64,000 bases of DNA from Rothia kristinae NBRC 15354 (GCF_001570865.1 NZ_BCSM01000013.1:17288-81287); one strand, 5' to 3'; shown: positions 16,628 to 26,027, counted from the stretch's first letter. A program made the numbers and translations. Notes: generated from the sequence alone by a model not told the origin.

Positions 16628-16714
16628 GTCAGCCCACTCTACCGGCTCGCCCGGCCCCGCACCGCCGCCCCTCCCGGCGCGTGCCGGCCGGCTCCGGACG
16701 ACGACGCCGCGCCG

Positions 16715-17776
16715 TCACAGCTCGAAGAGCGGAACATCCTGGAAACCCGCGGGATGGTCTGCGGCGCGCTCCGCCGCGCCCCGTCTCCCCGCACTCCGGT
16801 CCTGCGAGCGCCCCCGCCGCGAGGCCGAGCCCGCCCTACCCGACCCGTCCGCGGCGTCGGCATCGGCATCCGGGGTGCGCAGCAGCCGACCCAGCTGCTC
16901 CACCCGCCCGCCGGCGTTCTCGACGTCGTTCACAGCCCGGGCGATCAGCTCCAGGGAGATCTCCGGCATCGGCTCCAGCCCGTGCACCACCCGCTCGTGC
17001 AGCTGACTCGGGGTGTACGGCAGGCCCAGGCGCCGAGCCACCAGCCACGTCACGGACTCGGCCTCGGTCTCCGCGTCGGCGTCACTGACCCACTCCCGGC
17101 GCGCACCGGCCGCCCGGCCCGACGACACCCTGGCGCCGGTCTGAGCGTCATCCTCCGCGGGGTGGCGCACGTGCCCCAGGCACACCACCGCGAGGCCCTT
17201 GACCAGGGTCAGGAAGGTCGCGGTGGGATCCGGGCCGGGCACCAGCCGCGCCTCCCACCACACGGTGCTGCCCGGCCTGGCCGCGACCTCGCCCTGACCG
17301 GTCGGACCGAACTCGGCGTGCGGCAGCGGGACCATGCGCACCGACGGGGCGGAGGCCTGCGCGGCGAGGTCCGGGGTCACGTTCAGCGCCCCCAGGCGCA
17401 GCAGGAACCGGCGCAGCCCCTCCCGCGTCACGGCGCCCTCCCCCGGGAAGGGACGGTGGAAGCTCTCCGGCGGAGTGGGACCCTCGGTGTCCGTGACGTC
17501 GTAGAGGAACTCCACCGGGCCGAAGGGCTGCAGCGTGATCAGCCGCTGCGCCCCGGGACGGATGCGCCGCCCGACCTTCCGCCACCGCTCCTGGGTGGCC
17601 ACCCGATGGGTCTCCGGCCGCTGCACCTGCACCAGCCACGCGTTGTACCCGCCGATCCGCGGCATCCCGGCCACGGCGTCTTCGAAGCGGCGCAGCTGGG
17701 CGCCGGTGCGCGGGGCGCGGGCGGCGTCCAGCTGATCGGTCTGGAAGAGATCACCCTGCTGCTCCCGCGCTGTCAT
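16715..17776 (-). CDS. ArdC/ImmA-IrrE-like protein, degenerate
   Basis: 353-residue protein. The N-terminal half (YNAWLVQVQRPETHRVATQE, then ITLQPFGPVEFLYDVTDTEG) resembles the ArdC-type or associated DNA-binding domain found with ImmA/IrrE-type metallopeptidases. The second half keeps TEAESVTWLVARRLGL, the conserved ExEAESVxxLV helix, but where HExxH should stand it reads TLVKGLAVVCLGHV, so the zinc site is missing. The C-terminal 50 residues are Arg/Asp-rich and disordered, ending DVPLFEL. It may be a non-catalytic regulator or antirestriction relative, or a decayed copy. It lies between ychF and the osmC-like gene. Confidence 0.6.
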   Translation of the reverse strand: MTAREQQGDLFQTDQLDAARAPRTGAQLRRFEDAVAGMPRIGGYNAWLVQVQRPETHRVATQERWRKVGRRIRPGAQRLITLQPFGPVEFLYDVTDTEGPTPPESFHRPFPGEGAVTREGLRRFLLRLGALNVTPDLAAQASAPSVRMVPLPHAEFGPTGQGEVAARPGSTVWWEARLVPGPDPTATFLTLVKGLAVVCLGHVRHPAEDDAQTGARVSSGRAAGARREWVSDADAETEAESVTWLVARRLGLPYTPSQLHERVVHGLEPMPEISLELIARAVNDVENAGGRVEQLGRLLRTPDADADAADGSGRAGSASRRGRSQDRSAGRRGAAERAADHPAGFQDVPLFEL

Positions 17777-17887
17777 GGCACCATCCTACGGAAGCGCTGC
17801 GCGAGCATGGCCGCCGCGGCCGCACGCAGCTCCGGGGCCGACGACGACGCCACCTCCGACGCCGCCACCCCCCGGGCCCGCCGGAGC

Positions 17888-18412
17888 TCACTCCACCCGG
17901 GAGGTCACCGACGTCGGGTGCTCCACGGTGCGCGAGACCGTGCAGTCCTTGTCATGGGACAGCGCCACCAGCCGCGGCACCATGCGCTCGGCCTGCCGGC
18001 CAGGCCCGTCGTCCGGGAAACGCACCCGGAAGCTCAGCTCCACATCGTTCAGCCGGGCGCCGCCGGTCTCATCCGTGCCCTTGATCGCCGAGACCTCCAC
18101 CGCAAAGCTCTCCGGCTCGGTGCGCCGGGAGGTCACCACGTCCACGTCCACCGCGGAACAGCCGGCGGTCGCGGCCAGCAGCAGCTCCACCGGGGAGAGC
18201 AGGCCCTCCCCCTGACCGAAGTCCAGGGTCGCACCGGCGGCGTTGACCGCGCGGTAGTGCTTCTGCCCGATCCTCTCGATGGTCACCGACCGGTAGCCGG
18301 GATCCGCGGTGCGGGCCGCACGGGCGGCGTCGTCCGAGGCCGGATCGGTGGAGGCGACGACGTCGGCCGCGTCGTCGGGCCGGGCGGACTGGGACTGCGT
18401 GTTCTCACTCAT
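17888..18412 (-). CDS. OsmC/Ohr-family peroxidase-type protein
   Basis: 174-residue OsmC-family protein, which reduces organic hydroperoxides with two redox cysteines. The two Cys positions are in ATAGCSAVDVDVV and SHDKDCTVSRTV, and the strand LDFGQGEGLLSPVELLLA fits the dimer fold. About 35 disordered, Ala/Asp-rich residues precede the domain. The ATG at 18412 gives MSENTQSQ; no strong ribosome site is visible. The gene is divergent from the ABC exporter operon that begins at 18522. Membership is sure, substrate unknown. Confidence 0.88.
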   Translation of the reverse strand: MSENTQSQSARPDDAADVVASTDPASDDAARAARTADPGYRSVTIERIGQKHYRAVNAAGATLDFGQGEGLLSPVELLLAATAGCSAVDVDVVTSRRTEPESFAVEVSAIKGTDETGGARLNDVELSFRVRFPDDGPGRQAERMVPRLVALSHDKDCTVSRTVEHPTSVTSRVE

Positions 18413-18521
18413 GCCCGGCACAACCGGGAGGCTGCGGCGGGGTATTCCCCTGACGGATGTCACGGGCAGATCGTGACGCCGGGGATCCGCCCCACCACCG
18501 CCCCGCCGGGAGGCTGGAGGC

Positions 18522-19460
18522 ATGACAGACGAAGCCATCCGGGCTCGCAGCCTGGCCAAGACCTTTCCCGCCCGCCGCGGCGCCGGACCCGTGCACGCCG
18601 TGTGCGGGGTGGATCTCGACGTCTCCCCCGGGGAGGTGATCGGACTCCTCGGACCCAACGGCGCCGGCAAATCCACGCTGATCGACATGCTCCTGGGGCT
18701 GACCACCCCCACCGGCGGTGAGCTGCGGATCTTCGGCACCTCCCCGCGGGCCGCCGTGCGCGCCGGACGGGTCGGGGCCATGCTGCAGTCCGGCGGACTC
18801 CTGCCGGATCTGCGCGTGAAGGACACGGTGCGCATGATCGCCGCGACCCACCCCCACCCGCTGCCGGTGGACCGGGTGCTCACCGAGGCTGGCCTGACCG
18901 GGATCGCCGAGAGGCGCGTGGGCTCCTGCTCCGGCGGGCAGCAGCAGCGGCTGCGCTTCGCCCTGGCGGTGCTGGCGGACCCGGACCTGCTGATCCTGGA
19001 TGAGCCGACCGCCGGGATGGACGCCGGGGCCCGTCACGACTTCTGGCGCGCCATGCACGCCCAGGCCGAGCGGGGCCGCACCATCCTGTTCGCAACCCAC
19101 TACATCGAGGAGGCCCAGGACTTCGCCGATCGCATCGTCATGATCGGCGCCGGGCGCATCCTCGCGGACGGACCCACCGACGTCGTGCGCCGCCAGGTGG
19201 CCGGCGCCGCCGTCTCCGCGGTGCTGCCTCCGGGCCTGGACCCGTACAGCCTGCCCGGGGTGCTGGCCGTGGACCGGGACGGGGCGCGCACCCGCCTGTC
19301 CACCGCGGATTCCGACGCGCTGGCCCGCCACCTGCTCACCGCGACCGACGCCCGGGAGCTGACCATCGCCCCCGCCTCCCTGGAGGAGGCCTTCCTCGCT
19401 CTGACGGACGCCGAGCATCCGTCGGATCCCCACGACGCCGCCACCCCCGGAAAGGCCTGA
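18522..19460 (+). CDS. ABC transporter ATPase (DrrA-like)
   Basis: 312-residue ATP-binding subunit of an ABC-2-type exporter. Walker A is GPNGAGKSTL, the signature is SCSGGQQQRLRF, and Walker B is LLILDEPTAG, with the H-loop in TILFATHYIEEAQD. A C-terminal extension of about 80 residues (VAGAAVSAVLPPGLDPYSLP onward) resembles DrrA-type exporter ATPases. The permease starts 3 nt later and the histidine kinase and response regulator follow with overlaps, so this is a four-gene exporter-sensor operon, probably for an antimicrobial or lipid-active compound (inference). Confidence 0.93.
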   Translation: MTDEAIRARSLAKTFPARRGAGPVHAVCGVDLDVSPGEVIGLLGPNGAGKSTLIDMLLGLTTPTGGELRIFGTSPRAAVRAGRVGAMLQSGGLLPDLRVKDTVRMIAATHPHPLPVDRVLTEAGLTGIAERRVGSCSGGQQQRLRFALAVLADPDLLILDEPTAGMDAGARHDFWRAMHAQAERGRTILFATHYIEEAQDFADRIVMIGAGRILADGPTDVVRRQVAGAAVSAVLPPGLDPYSLPGVLAVDRDGARTRLSTADSDALARHLLTATDARELTIAPASLEEAFLALTDAEHPSDPHDAATPGKA

Positions 19461-19463
19461 GCC

Positions 19464-20228
19464 ATGTCCCTGACCACCTACACCCTGCTGGACCTGCGCC
19501 GCGTGCTCACGGATCGCGCCGGCCTGTTCTTCTCCGTGGCCCTGCCCGTGCTGTTCTACCTGATCTTCGGCGCCGTCCAGGACTACTCGGACACCCCGAT
19601 CGGGGACGGCAACACCGCCGCGTACGTGATGATCGGCATGGCCGTGTACGGCGGCGTCACCGCGGCCGCCGGCAGCGCCGGGTCCACCGTCGTCGAGCAG
19701 TCCACCGGCTGGGGCCGCCAGCTGGCCCTGACCCCGCTGAGCACCGGGAGGTTCCTGTTCTCCAAGACCGTGGTGATCCTGGTGCGCTCCGTGCTGCCGG
19801 TGCTGGCCGTGAACCTCGCCGGAGTGTTCACCCCGGCGCAGATGCCCGCGGGGCAGTGGATCGGCGCCGCCGCGCTGTCCGTGCTGGTCTCGCTGCCCTT
19901 CGGGTTCTACGGGATCCTCTTCGGTCAGCTGTTCCGCACCGAATCCGCCGTGTCCATCTCCTCCACCGCCCTGGTGATCTTGGGGTTCCTCGGCAACGTC
20001 TTCTCCCCGCTGCCGCAGTCCCTGCTGGAGATCGGAAGGTTCACGCCGATGTACGGCCCCGCGGCCCTGGCCCGGTACCCGCTGACCGACGGCACCCAGG
20101 GCATCAGCGACGCCCCCTACGCCGTCACGGATCCGCTGTGGTATGCCATCATCAACACCGTGGCCTGGGCCGTGATCTTCGCGGCGGTCTGCGCCGGGCT
20201 GCTGACGAGGGAGAGAGGACGCGGATGA
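19464..20228 (+). CDS. ABC-2-type permease
   Basis: 254-residue membrane subunit, about six hydrophobic helices, pairing with the ATPase encoded 3 nt upstream. LDLRRVLTDRAGLFFSVALP is the typical N-terminal amphipathic start of ABC-2 permeases, and LVSLPFGFYGILFGQLF and ALVILGFLGNVFSPLP belong to the central helices. It exports an unknown substrate. The stop overlaps the start of the kinase gene (ATGA, 20225-20228), so expression is coupled. Confidence 0.9.
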   Translation: MSLTTYTLLDLRRVLTDRAGLFFSVALPVLFYLIFGAVQDYSDTPIGDGNTAAYVMIGMAVYGGVTAAAGSAGSTVVEQSTGWGRQLALTPLSTGRFLFSKTVVILVRSVLPVLAVNLAGVFTPAQMPAGQWIGAAALSVLVSLPFGFYGILFGQLFRTESAVSISSTALVILGFLGNVFSPLPQSLLEIGRFTPMYGPAALARYPLTDGTQGISDAPYAVTDPLWYAIINTVAWAVIFAAVCAGLLTRERGRG

Positions 20229-21466
20229 GCCCGACGACGCCGCGCACCCCCTCCGCGTCCGGCACGTCCGCCGGCTCCCTCGCAGGCTCTCCCGCCCGGG
20301 ACCGCGGCCGCGGGGTGCGCGGCGGCCTGGCCTGGGGGAACATGCTGCAGGCCGGCATCTGGCTGATCTTCCTGGCCTACCCCGCCAACCTCATCCTGCG
20401 CGAGGATCTGACCGGCGGCGAGCGCCTCCTGGCCGTCGCGACCCTGGTCCTGTTCGCGCTCGCCTACCTGCTGGGCTTCGGGCGCATCCCGCTGACCGTG
20501 GACGAGGGAGCCGAGAGGGCCGCGTGGCGGATGCTGGTGGCGTGGTGGGCGCTGCTCATCGGGTGCGGCCTGGTGCTGGCCGCGGTGCTGGGCGGACAGG
20601 CCCTGGCCGGACTCACCCCGTACTACGTCGCCACCGTCATGTTCACGACGACGCCGCGGCTGGGCCTGCCCCTGTCCGCGGTCATCGTGCTGGGGGCCAC
20701 CGGGGCGGCCGCGCTCAGCGCCGGCCCCCAGGGGGTGCTCTACCTCAGCGGGGCCCTGTACATCGGCTCGGGCATGGTGATCGTGTCATCGCTGATGGAG
20801 CATCGGGAGCGCGGCCGACGCCGGACCGCCGAGGCCCTGCAGGCCGCCCGCGAGCGCGAGCAGGTGGCCCGCGACGTCCACGATCTGCTGGGGCACTCCC
20901 TGACGGTGATCAATCTGAAGGCGGAGGTGGCTTCGCGGCTTCTGGCTTCCGATCCGGAGGCGGCGCGGGCCGAGCTGGAGCAGATCTCCCGGACCTCCCG
21001 CACGGCCCTGGCCGAGGTCCGCTCCACCGTGACCCGGCTGCGTCAGCCGGATTTCGCCGGTCAGATCCGGGCCGCGGCCCGCGCCCTGGAGACCGCCGGG
21101 GTGCGCGCCGAGCTGCCGGACCCGCAGGCCGCGCAGGACGCGGCGGGGGCGGATGCGACGGTGTTCTCCTGGGCGCTGCGCGAGGCCGTGACCAACGTGG
21201 TGCGCCACGCCCGGGCGGGCACCTGCCGGGTCACGGTAACCCGGGGGCTGCTGGAGGTCGCCGACGACGGCGTCGGCTGGTCCGGACGCTGCGGCGACGG
21301 TCTGCAGGGACTGTCCCGGCGCATCGCGGAGGCCGCCGGCGGCCGGCTGGAGATCCTCGCGGCGGAGCCGGAGACCGGCACGGTGGTGCGGGTGCACACG
21401 ACGTCGCGGGCCGCAGCAAGCGCCGACAGGCCCGCGGGCCGGACCACGGGAAGCGAGAGCAGATGA
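20225..21466 (+). CDS. Sensor histidine kinase (HisKA_3 type)
   Basis: 413-residue membrane kinase. Five or six helices form the N-terminal sensor (about 40-195). The dimerisation domain carries the phospho-accepting His in REREQVARDVHDLLGHSLTV, followed by LDIR-like helices and an ATP-binding domain with VTNVVRHARAG (N box) and VADDGVGWSG (G1 box). It probably senses membrane stress or the exported compound and phosphorylates the response regulator encoded by the overlapping next gene. The 45-residue N-terminus before the first helix is Ser/Pro/Arg-rich. The start ATG 20225 is fixed by the 4-nt overlap. Confidence 0.93.
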   Translation: MSPTTPRTPSASGTSAGSLAGSPARDRGRGVRGGLAWGNMLQAGIWLIFLAYPANLILREDLTGGERLLAVATLVLFALAYLLGFGRIPLTVDEGAERAAWRMLVAWWALLIGCGLVLAAVLGGQALAGLTPYYVATVMFTTTPRLGLPLSAVIVLGATGAAALSAGPQGVLYLSGALYIGSGMVIVSSLMEHRERGRRRTAEALQAAREREQVARDVHDLLGHSLTVINLKAEVASRLLASDPEAARAELEQISRTSRTALAEVRSTVTRLRQPDFAGQIRAAARALETAGVRAELPDPQAAQDAAGADATVFSWALREAVTNVVRHARAGTCRVTVTRGLLEVADDGVGWSGRCGDGLQGLSRRIAEAAGGRLEILAAEPETGTVVRVHTTSRAAASADRPAGRTTGSESR

Positions 21467-22071
21467 GCATCCGCGTGCTGATCGCCGATGACCAGGACCT
21501 CGTGCGCGGGGCGCTGGCCGCGCTGCTGGGCATGGAGCCGGATCTGGAGGTCGTGGCGCAGGTGGGCCGCGGCGACGAGGTCGCGGCCGCGGCCCGGGAG
21601 TCCGGGGCCCAGGTGGCGCTGCTGGACATCGAGATGCCCGGGGCCACCGGCATCGAGGCGTGTGCGGCCCTGGGTCGGGAGGTGCCCGGATGCGTTCCGG
21701 TCATCGTGACCACCTTCGGGCGTCCCGGGTACCTGAAGCGGGCCCTGGCGGCCGGGGCCCGCGGCTTCGTCGTGAAGGACACCCCGCCGGATCGTCTGGC
21801 CGAGGCGGTGCGCCGGGTGCACGCCGGGCTGCGGGTGATCGACCCGACCCTGGCCGCGGAGTCCCTGTTCACCCCGGAGAATCCGCTGACCGAGCGGGAG
21901 GCGGAGGTCTGCCGGGCCGCGGAGGACGGCGCCCGGCTGCGCGAGGTGGCCGCCCGGGTGCACCTGAGCCCGGGGACGGTGCGCAACCACCTGTCCGCGG
22001 TGATCGGCAAGACCGGGACGGACACCCGCTACGAGGCCGTGCGCCAAGCCCGGGACAAGGGCTGGCTCTGA
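21463..22071 (+). CDS. LuxR/NarL-family response regulator
   Basis: 202-residue transcription factor. The receiver domain starts IRVLIADDQDLVRGALAALL, with the acceptor Asp in VALLDIEMPGATG (near residue 54) and the Lys switch in FVVKDTPPDRLA. The DNA-binding LuxR helix-turn-helix is ENPLTEREAEVCRAAEDGAR through LSPGTVRNHLSAVIGKTG. It is paired with the overlapping kinase gene and probably activates the exporter operon upstream of it. Confidence 0.94.
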   Translation: MSIRVLIADDQDLVRGALAALLGMEPDLEVVAQVGRGDEVAAAARESGAQVALLDIEMPGATGIEACAALGREVPGCVPVIVTTFGRPGYLKRALAAGARGFVVKDTPPDRLAEAVRRVHAGLRVIDPTLAAESLFTPENPLTEREAEVCRAAEDGARLREVAARVHLSPGTVRNHLSAVIGKTGTDTRYEAVRQARDKGWL

Positions 22072-22220
22072 GCCGATCCCGACGAGCCGCACCGGGGCTG
22101 CGACGCCGGGCCGCGATCCTTGGGCCCGATCTGGCGCTCCGATCCCGACCTTCCGGGTCTGCGGGCTCGGTGCTCCGGTCTTCCGGGGCGGGCGGGGCTC
22201 GGCGGGCCCAGCGTTCGATC

Positions 22221-22242
22221 TGTCAGTCGGGGCTGGCACAGT
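22221..22242 (+). promoter_or_regulatory. PafBC/RecA-NDp-type promoter of rmuC
   Basis: TGTCAGTC at 22221-22228, then 8 nt, then a weak -10 box CACAGT (22237-22242), 7 nt before ATG 22250. It fits the published RecA-NDp/PafBC consensus TTGTCRGTG-N8-TAnnnT with mismatches at the first T, at the last G and in the -10 box. The same motif and spacing occur before xseA (24541). Confidence 0.6.
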
Positions 22243-22249
22243 GGAGGCC

Positions 22250-23449
22250 ATGGACCCTCTCACGCTCATCGTCGTCGCCATGCTGGCCCTGCTCCTGGGG
22301 ATCGCGCTCGGGTATCTCCTGGCCGGCCGGTCCCGATCCTCGGATGCCGGGCTCGCGGAGCAGAACTCCCGGCTGCGCGCGGAGCTGGCCGGCGCCGCGT
22401 CCACCGCGGATCAGCTGCGCGAGCGCGTGCACGCCCTGGAGGCCCGCTCCGCACGGGATCAGGACGTGCTGCAGGCCCTGGCCCCGGTGCGCACCCAGCT
22501 GGCCACGGTGGAGCAGCAGGTGCGGCTGATGGAGCGGGAGCGGGCGGACCAGTTCGGCGCGGTGCGCGAGGCCCTGGAGGGGGCCCGGCGGGGGCAGGAG
22601 GAGCTGCGCGAGACCACCCACGGGCTGTCCTCGGCGCTGCGCTCCACCAGTGCCCGCGGCTCCTGGGGCGAGGTGCAGCTGCGCCGGGTCGTGGAGGCCG
22701 CGGGGATGACCTCACACGTGGATTTCGCCGAGCAGGTCCACGGCCGGGGTGCTGACCGGGACGGAGCGGACCGCGCGGTGCGCCCGGACATGGTGGTCGC
22801 CCTGCCCGGGGGCAAGGAGATCGTGCTGGACGCCAAGGCGCCGCTGAGCTCGTACCTGGAATCCCAGGAGGCCCAGGAGGAGTCCGAGAAGGCCGCCTGG
22901 GAGGCCAAGCACGCCAAGGCCGTGCGGGCCCACGTGGACGCCCTGGCGCAGAAGCGGTACTGGGAATCCCGCCAGGTCAGCCCGGAGATCGTGCTGTGCT
23001 TCCTGCCGGTGGAGTCCGCGCTCTCGGCGGCGCTGCGAGCGGACGGCACCCTGTTGGATCACGCCGCGGCCCGCGGCATCGCCCTGGTCTCCCCCGTCTC
23101 CCTGCTGGCGGCGCTGAAGGCCGTGGCCCTGTCCTGGCGGCAGGAGAGCGTCTCCGAGAATGCCCGCGAGCTGCTGGCCCTGTCCCGCCAGCTCTACGAC
23201 AGGCTCTCCACCGTGGGCGGGCACCTGCAGGACATGGGGCGGGCCCTGACCCGTTCCGTGGAGTCCTACAACAAGATGCTCGGCTCCCTGGAATCCCGGG
23301 TGCTGGTCACCGCCCGGCGCATCAGCGACCTGGACCCGGCGGCCACCGCGGATCCGCGCCTAGAGGTGCCCGGGGTGCAGGCCGCGGCCAAGCCGATCAC
23401 GGCCCCGGAGCTGCTCCAGGAGCAGTCGCCGACCACGCCCCCGCGGTGA
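22250..23449 (+). CDS. rmuC: RmuC-family DNA recombination protein
   Basis: 399-residue membrane-anchored coiled-coil protein of the RmuC family, implicated in limiting inverted-repeat recombination and in DNA repair. One N-terminal helix (LIVVAMLALLLGIALGYLLA) anchors it; a coiled coil spans about 35-120; the RmuC core contains TTHGLSSALRSTSARGSWGE and VLDAKAPLSSYLESQEAQE, then LCFLPVESALSAALRAD. ATG 22250 was preferred over the in-frame GTG 22241, because a damage-type promoter predicts transcription starting at the ATG (leaderless). The TGTCAGTC motif and the 29-nt distance from its start to the ATG match those of xseA exactly, which suggests joint DNA-damage control. Confidence 0.93.
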   Translation: MDPLTLIVVAMLALLLGIALGYLLAGRSRSSDAGLAEQNSRLRAELAGAASTADQLRERVHALEARSARDQDVLQALAPVRTQLATVEQQVRLMERERADQFGAVREALEGARRGQEELRETTHGLSSALRSTSARGSWGEVQLRRVVEAAGMTSHVDFAEQVHGRGADRDGADRAVRPDMVVALPGGKEIVLDAKAPLSSYLESQEAQEESEKAAWEAKHAKAVRAHVDALAQKRYWESRQVSPEIVLCFLPVESALSAALRADGTLLDHAAARGIALVSPVSLLAALKAVALSWRQESVSENARELLALSRQLYDRLSTVGGHLQDMGRALTRSVESYNKMLGSLESRVLVTARRISDLDPAATADPRLEVPGVQAAAKPITAPELLQEQSPTTPPR

Positions 23450-23488
23450 GCGCCCCGGCCGTCGCCTCGTCGGGGTCTCAGCGTCTGG

Positions 23489-24421
23489 TCACAGCACCTC
23501 GGCGTTGCCCCGGCGGGCGGCGAGCACCACGTGCGCGATGATCAGCAGGACGGCGGCCCCCAGCCCCACGCCCAGGCTCGTCAGGCCCCAGCTCGGCTGG
23601 TTCTGCGTCAGCGCGGAGACCAGGTGACGGGCCACGACCCCGCCGGCGCCCTCGGCTCCGGCCACGGCCTCCTGCATCCGCTGGTGCAGCAGCAGGAACG
23701 CCCCCCAGGTGGCAAGCCCGGAGGCCGCGCACACCGCGCCCAGGGTCAGGGCCCACCAGCGTCCGGCCAGCACCGCCGCGGCCAGAGCGGCCACCGCCGC
23801 CAGGGTGATGAGCACCGGCAGGCGCCCGGTCCACTCCTGGCCGACCCGGATGAAGGCCGCTCCGGGCGCCTCCTGGGCGCCGTCGGGAACCTGCTCCACC
23901 GCCACGAGGTGGTCGCCGTCCTCCAGGCCCAGGTCCACCCCGATCGCCGAGCGGACCCGCTCGTCCACGGCCCGGTACAGCGGGGAGGCGTCCACCACCA
24001 GGGTCTTCCGGTCCGAGCCGTCGAAGTCGGCCTGGTGGGTCTGGCGCGCCGTCTGCTCCCAGACGCTGCGGAACTCCTCCGAGTCCGCGGCCTTCTGGGC
24101 GGCGTCGTGCATGATGCCCTCGGCCTTGTCGTGGAACCAGTTGCTCAGCCCGCTGAACAGGTGCCCCTGGGAGTTCCCGTCCCCGAGGTACTGGGTGACG
24201 ACCTCGGAGGACATCACATCCTGCACGGAGGCGTCCACCAGCTGATCCCGGAACTGCTGATCCGAGGAGAGCGAGCTCGTGGTGGCCACGAAGCGGTCCT
24301 CGTTCTGCAGGTCCTGCTGGAACCAGCACAGGGCCACGCTGAGGGCGGCGAGCGCGACGGCGACCAGCCCGAGCAGCACGGCCAGGACGCCGCGGATCGC
24401 GGAGGAGAGGGAGTGGGACAT
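23489..24421 (-). CDS. Four-helix membrane protein, unknown function
   Basis: 310-residue protein. A basic N-terminus leads to helix 1 (VLAVLLGLVAVALAALSVAL), then an extracytoplasmic domain of about 170 residues with no recognised fold (stretches QNEDRFVATTSSLSSDQQFR and TLVVDASPLYRAVDERVRSA), and three C-terminal helices, the last at LGAAVLLIIAHVVL. It resembles uncharacterised actinobacterial membrane proteins. It converges with rmuC and is divergent from xseA; no operon partner is evident. The start ATG 24421 was taken as the first Met before the signal-anchor helix. Confidence 0.8.
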   Translation of the reverse strand: MSHSLSSAIRGVLAVLLGLVAVALAALSVALCWFQQDLQNEDRFVATTSSLSSDQQFRDQLVDASVQDVMSSEVVTQYLGDGNSQGHLFSGLSNWFHDKAEGIMHDAAQKAADSEEFRSVWEQTARQTHQADFDGSDRKTLVVDASPLYRAVDERVRSAIGVDLGLEDGDHLVAVEQVPDGAQEAPGAAFIRVGQEWTGRLPVLITLAAVAALAAAVLAGRWWALTLGAVCAASGLATWGAFLLLHQRMQEAVAGAEGAGGVVARHLVSALTQNQPSWGLTSLGVGLGAAVLLIIAHVVLAARRGNAEVL

Positions 24422-24540
24422 GGGCACCAGCGTAGCCGCTGCCGCCGGTGGGCGAGCCTGGGGACTGCCCCGGCCCGGGCCCCGTCCGTCCACAGCGGGA
24501 GCGGCCGAGGCGGCGCACAGGGGCCCGGCGAGTCCCGATC

Positions 24541-24562
24541 TGTCAGTCGCACCTGGTAGGGA
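24541..24562 (+). promoter_or_regulatory. PafBC/RecA-NDp-type promoter of xseA
   Basis: TGTCAGTC at 24541-24548, 8 nt, then TAGGGA (24557-24562), 7 nt before ATG 24570. Motif, spacing and distance to the start codon are the same as in the rmuC promoter at 22221. The last base of the -10 box differs from TAnnnT. Confidence 0.65.
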
Positions 24563-24569
24563 TGGACCC

Positions 24570-26027
24570 ATGACCTCCACCTCCGATCCCTCCGCGCCCG
24601 CCGGGGCCCAGGGCGCGGCCCCTCCCCCGGCCCGCGCCAGCCAGACCACCCCGGAGAACCCCTGGCCCCTGCACGTGCTGTCCCGGAAGATGCACGAGTA
24701 CGTCGCCCGGTGCGCGCCCACCTGGGTGGAGGGGCAGATCATCGAGCTGAACCGCCGCGCCCGGGTCACCTACCTGACCCTGCGGGACCTGCAGGAGGAA
24801 GTCTCGGTCCCGGTGACCCTGTTCGCGCAGGAGACCGCCCGCCTGGGGGCGGACCTGGAGCGGGGCATGCGGGTGGTGGTGCGGGTCAGCCCGGACTTCT
24901 GGCAGAAGACCGGGCGGCTGTCCATGATCGGCTCCGGCATCCGCCAGGTGGGCCTGGGAGACATGCTCGAGCGCATCGAGCGGCTGCGCCGCAAGCTCGA
25001 CGCCGAGGGCCTGTTCCGTCCCGAACGCAAGCGCCGCCTGCCCGTGCTGCCCCACCGGGTCGGGCTGATCACCGGGCGGGATTCGGATGCGGAGAAGGAC
25101 GTCATCCGCAACGCCCGGCTGCGCTGGCCGGCCGTGGAGTTCGCCGTCCGGGAGGTCGCCGTCCAGGGGGTGCACGCGGTGCGCCAGGTCGGGGCGGCCC
25201 TGGCCGAGCTGGACGCGGACCCGGAGGTGGACGTCATCGTCATCGCCCGCGGCGGCGGCGCCCTGGAGGACCTGCTGCCCTTCAGCGAGGAGGAGCTGAT
25301 CCGGGCGGTGGCCGCGGCCGGAACCCCCGTGGTCTCGGCCATCGGGCACGAGGCGGACCAGCCGCTGCTGGATCACGTGGCCGATGTGCGGGCCTCGACG
25401 CCCACGGACGCCGGCAAGCGGGTGGTCCCGGACGTGGAGGAGGAGCATCTGCGCATCGGGCAGGCCCGGTCCGGGATCCGCCGGGCCGTGGAGCTGTTCC
25501 TGGATCGGGAGTCCGCCGGCCTGGCGCAGTTCCGCTCCCGGCCCGTGCTCTCCCGCCCGGAGACCATGCTCCTGGCGCGCGAGGAGGAGACCGACGCCGC
25601 CCGGTCCCGGTCCCAGCGGGCCATGGAGATCGCGGTGGATCGGCACCGGGAGCGCATCGAGGCCCTCCGTTCGCGCGTCGTGGCCCTGTCCCCGCAGCGC
25701 ACCCTGGACCGCGGCTACGCCGTGGTCCAGACCCAGGGTGGCGCGGTGATCCGCGATGCCGACACCCTGGCCGCCGGGGCCGAGGTGCGGGTGCGCGTGG
25801 CCGCCGGCGCCTTCGACGCCGCGGTCACCGCGGTGCACCCCGCAGGCGCCGAACCCCCAGCGCCCGAGGAACCGGTCCCCGAGAAACCGGCGCCCGACGA
25901 GCCAGCCGCCGCCGGGGGCGCCTCCGAAAGCCGGGAGGCCCCGGAGTCCCCCGAGACGGCCGGTCCCGCCGCCGACCAGAACCCATCACCCGAGTCAGCA
26001 TCCGAGAACGAGGAGCACCGATCATGA
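24570..26027 (+). CDS. xseA: Exodeoxyribonuclease VII large subunit
   Basis: 485-residue large subunit of ExoVII, which degrades single-stranded DNA in both directions and resects damaged ends. The N-terminal OB-fold is [20 protein letters not shown]; the catalytic core includes [35 protein letters not shown] and [17 protein letters not shown], all conserved in XseA; a coiled coil follows. The last 70 residues are Pro/Glu-rich and unusual compared with the standard end after LDRGYAVV. The start ATG 24570 is supported by the TAGGGA box 7 nt upstream. The xseB start overlaps its stop (ATGA). Confidence 0.96.
   Translation: MTSTSDPSAPAGAQGAAPPPARASQTTPENPWPLHVLSRKMHEYVARCAPTWVEGQIIELNRRARVTYLTLRDLQEEVSVPVTLFAQETARLGADLERGMRVVVRVSPDFWQKTGRLSMIGSGIRQVGLGDMLERIERLRRKLDAEGLFRPERKRRLPVLPHRVGLITGRDSDAEKDVIRNARLRWPAVEFAVREVAVQGVHAVRQVGAALAELDADPEVDVIVIARGGGALEDLLPFSEEELIRAVAAAGTPVVSAIGHEADQPLLDHVADVRASTPTDAGKRVVPDVEEEHLRIGQARSGIRRAVELFLDRESAGLAQFRSRPVLSRPETMLLAREEETDAARSRSQRAMEIAVDRHRERIEALRSRVVALSPQRTLDRGYAVVQTQGGAVIRDADTLAAGAEVRVRVAAGAFDAAVTAVHPAGAEPPAPEEPVPEKPAPDEPAAAGGASESREAPESPETAGPAADQNPSPESASENEEHRS

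Noticed and set aside
24543..25838. 431-aa minus-strand frame opposite xseA
   Set aside because: Low-complexity His/Gly/Arg shadow of the clearly coding xseA.
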